Shown in pieces: positions 12,528 to 13,536 of a stretch of DNA of 13,536 nucleotides (position 1 is its first letter; each line of letters starts with the position of its first letter). The position numbers were made by a program, and so were the translations under genes. The DNA lies in NCBI GenBank assembly GCA_038748065.1, contig JBCDJG010000091.1, positions 1 through 13,536 on the forward strand. The letters are read 5' to 3'. A model generated the notes under the pieces. The model was not told where the DNA came from, did no database searches, and worked only from the letters and a program-made list of their open reading frames with translations. The stretch is from JBCDJG01 sp038748065 (GTDB lineage Bacteria > Pseudomonadota > Gammaproteobacteria > Pseudomonadales > Halieaceae).

Positions 12528-13536
12528 TCAGCCTTTTAGCTGCTGCGGCAACCAGGTCGCCAGCTCTGGCCAGAACCACAGCAGTATCAGCACACTGACC
12601 TGAATGGCAATGAAGGGAATGACGCCGCGGTAGATCGCCCCAGTGGGTAGCTCTTTGGGCGCTACCCCGCGCAGATAAAATAGCGCAAAACCGAAGGGTG
12701 GCGTCAGGAAGGAGGTTTGCAGGTTAATTGCGATCATGATCCCTAACCAGATCGGATCCAGACCCAGCGTCAGCAGCACCGGGCCGACGATGGGGACCAC
12801 CACGAAGGTGATTTCTATAAAGTCCAGGATAAAGCCAAGCAGAAAAATGACCAACATAACGATGAGCGTGGCGCCCATGACACCACCCGGCATATTTGAC
12901 AGGTAGTGATGTATCAGCTCTTCGCCGCCGAAGCCGCGGAATACCAAGGAAAAAATTGAAGCACCAATGAGGATCAAAAAGACCATGCATGTGATCTTCA
13001 TGGTCTCCTGCACGACGTCGGCGAGGCGTTCACGGTTGAGCTGGCGCTTGGCCACGGCAAGCAGCAGGGCGCCCACCGCGCCAACGCCCGCCGCCTCAGT
13101 GGGTGTGGCGGCGCCAGCGAGGATGGAGCCGAGGACGAGCACGATCAAGCCCAGGGGCGGCAAGAGCCCCAGCAGTAGCTCGACGAGGTTGCGGTCGCCG
13201 AGGTCGGCGGGCGGTGCCGACTCAGGGTGGCGCCAGGCAAAGTAGACCATGTACAGGGCGTAGAGCAGCACCAGCGTTATGCCCGGGCCAATGGCCCCGA
13301 TAAAGAGGTCGCCTACGGAGACAGACTTCGGGTTGAAGATGTTCATGTTCAGTTGCGCCTGGGTATAGGCGCTTGAGAGGATATCGCCGAGCAGGACCAG
13401 CGCGATCGAGGGCGGAATAATCTGCCCCAAGGTGCCGGTGGCGCAAACGGTACCTGTTGCCAGGGACGGCTTGTAACCCGCTTTCAGCATGGTCGGCAGT
13501 GACAGCAGGCCCATAGTGACTACCGTGGCGCCGACG
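12528..13536 (-). CDS. dctM: TRAP transporter large permease subunit (DctM family), 5' end beyond window
   Basis: DctM forms the sodium-coupled transport channel of tripartite carboxylate transporters in the inner membrane. The visible 335 or so residues are the C-terminal three quarters of a usual 430-residue or longer protein. The coding frame runs through the right edge, with VGATVVTMGLLSLPTMLKAG as the first visible part, so the ATG at 13514 is an internal Met. Family motifs are GTLGQIIPPSIALVLLGD, GAATPTEAAGVGAVGALLLA and LNLQTSFLTPPFGF-type sequence near the end (here IAINLQTSFLTPPFGFALFY), with about eight hydrophobic helices between. The small subunit DctQ would be expected upstream, outside the window. 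The nearby TakP-like binding protein on the other strand is the natural partner. The gene converges with ggt with 7 bp between stop codons. Confidence 0.93.
   Translation of the reverse strand, partial: VGATVVTMGLLSLPTMLKAGYKPSLATGTVCATGTLGQIIPPSIALVLLGDILSSAYTQAQLNMNIFNPKSVSVGDLFIGAIGPGITLVLLYALYMVYFAWRHPESAPPADLGDRNLVELLLGLLPPLGLIVLVLGSILAGAATPTEAAGVGAVGALLLAVAKRQLNRERLADVVQETMKITCMVFLILIGASIFSLVFRGFGGEELIHHYLSNMPGGVMGATLIVMLVIFLLGFILDFIEITFVVVPIVGPVLLTLGLDPIWLGIMIAINLQTSFLTPPFGFALFYLRGVAPKELPTGAIYRGVIPFIAIQVSVLILLWFWPELATWLPQQLKG

Overview
The window looks like chromosomal DNA from a marine-type gammaproteobacterium. The UvrD and HexR proteins read like their enterobacterial and pseudomonad counterparts. 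There is a pilin behind a sigma-54-like promoter, a wax ester/triacylglycerol synthase and a TRAP carboxylate transporter. This combination is familiar from the OM60/NOR5 (Halieaceae) part of the class, but that placement is an inference from recalled families; no database search was possible. No tRNA, rRNA, CRISPR array, transposase or phage gene was seen.

Left edge (1-853, minus strand): an unusual junction. A frame starting at 853 encodes an N-terminal part that resembles cyanophycin synthetase (CphA-like domain plus the very start of an ATP-grasp fold). Its recognisable sequence stops near 115, exactly where the N-terminus of an orotate phosphoribosyltransferase (pyrE) begins in another frame. 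The ATP-grasp gene therefore seems to lack its catalytic part. Positions 1037-2734 (plus) hold a WS/DGAT acyltransferase with a histone H1-like Lys/Ala-rich tail of about 95 residues, which is extra to the usual family length.

Cell-envelope block (2830-5504): a small secreted protein made of two copies of one 27-residue repeat, then a type IV pilin-like protein preceded by a sigma-54 (-24/-12) promoter with TGTC half-sites upstream. On the opposite strand lie a small two-cysteine periplasmic protein and a single-pass inner-membrane SPOR-domain (peptidoglycan-binding) protein.

Centre (5570-8665): hexR (minus) and uvrD (plus) are divergent across an 87-bp gap. hexR encodes an RpiR-type regulator of sugar catabolism and uvrD encodes DNA helicase II. 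uvrD may be transcribed as a leaderless mRNA.

Right part (8691-13536): a TRAP solute-binding protein of the alpha-keto acid type (plus), the acyl-CoA thioesterase yciA (minus), an Lrp/AsnC regulator overlapping a lipoprotein gamma-glutamyltranspeptidase (plus), and the large TRAP permease subunit (minus, cut by the right edge). The two TRAP genes probably serve one carboxylate uptake system although they are separated and face each other. The genes are very tightly packed: one convergent pair has no intergenic base and another has only 7.

The window contains no clear-cut new multi-gene system. The items most worth a second look are the cphA-like/pyrE junction, the acyltransferase tail, the duplicated-repeat secreted protein and the atypical pilin.
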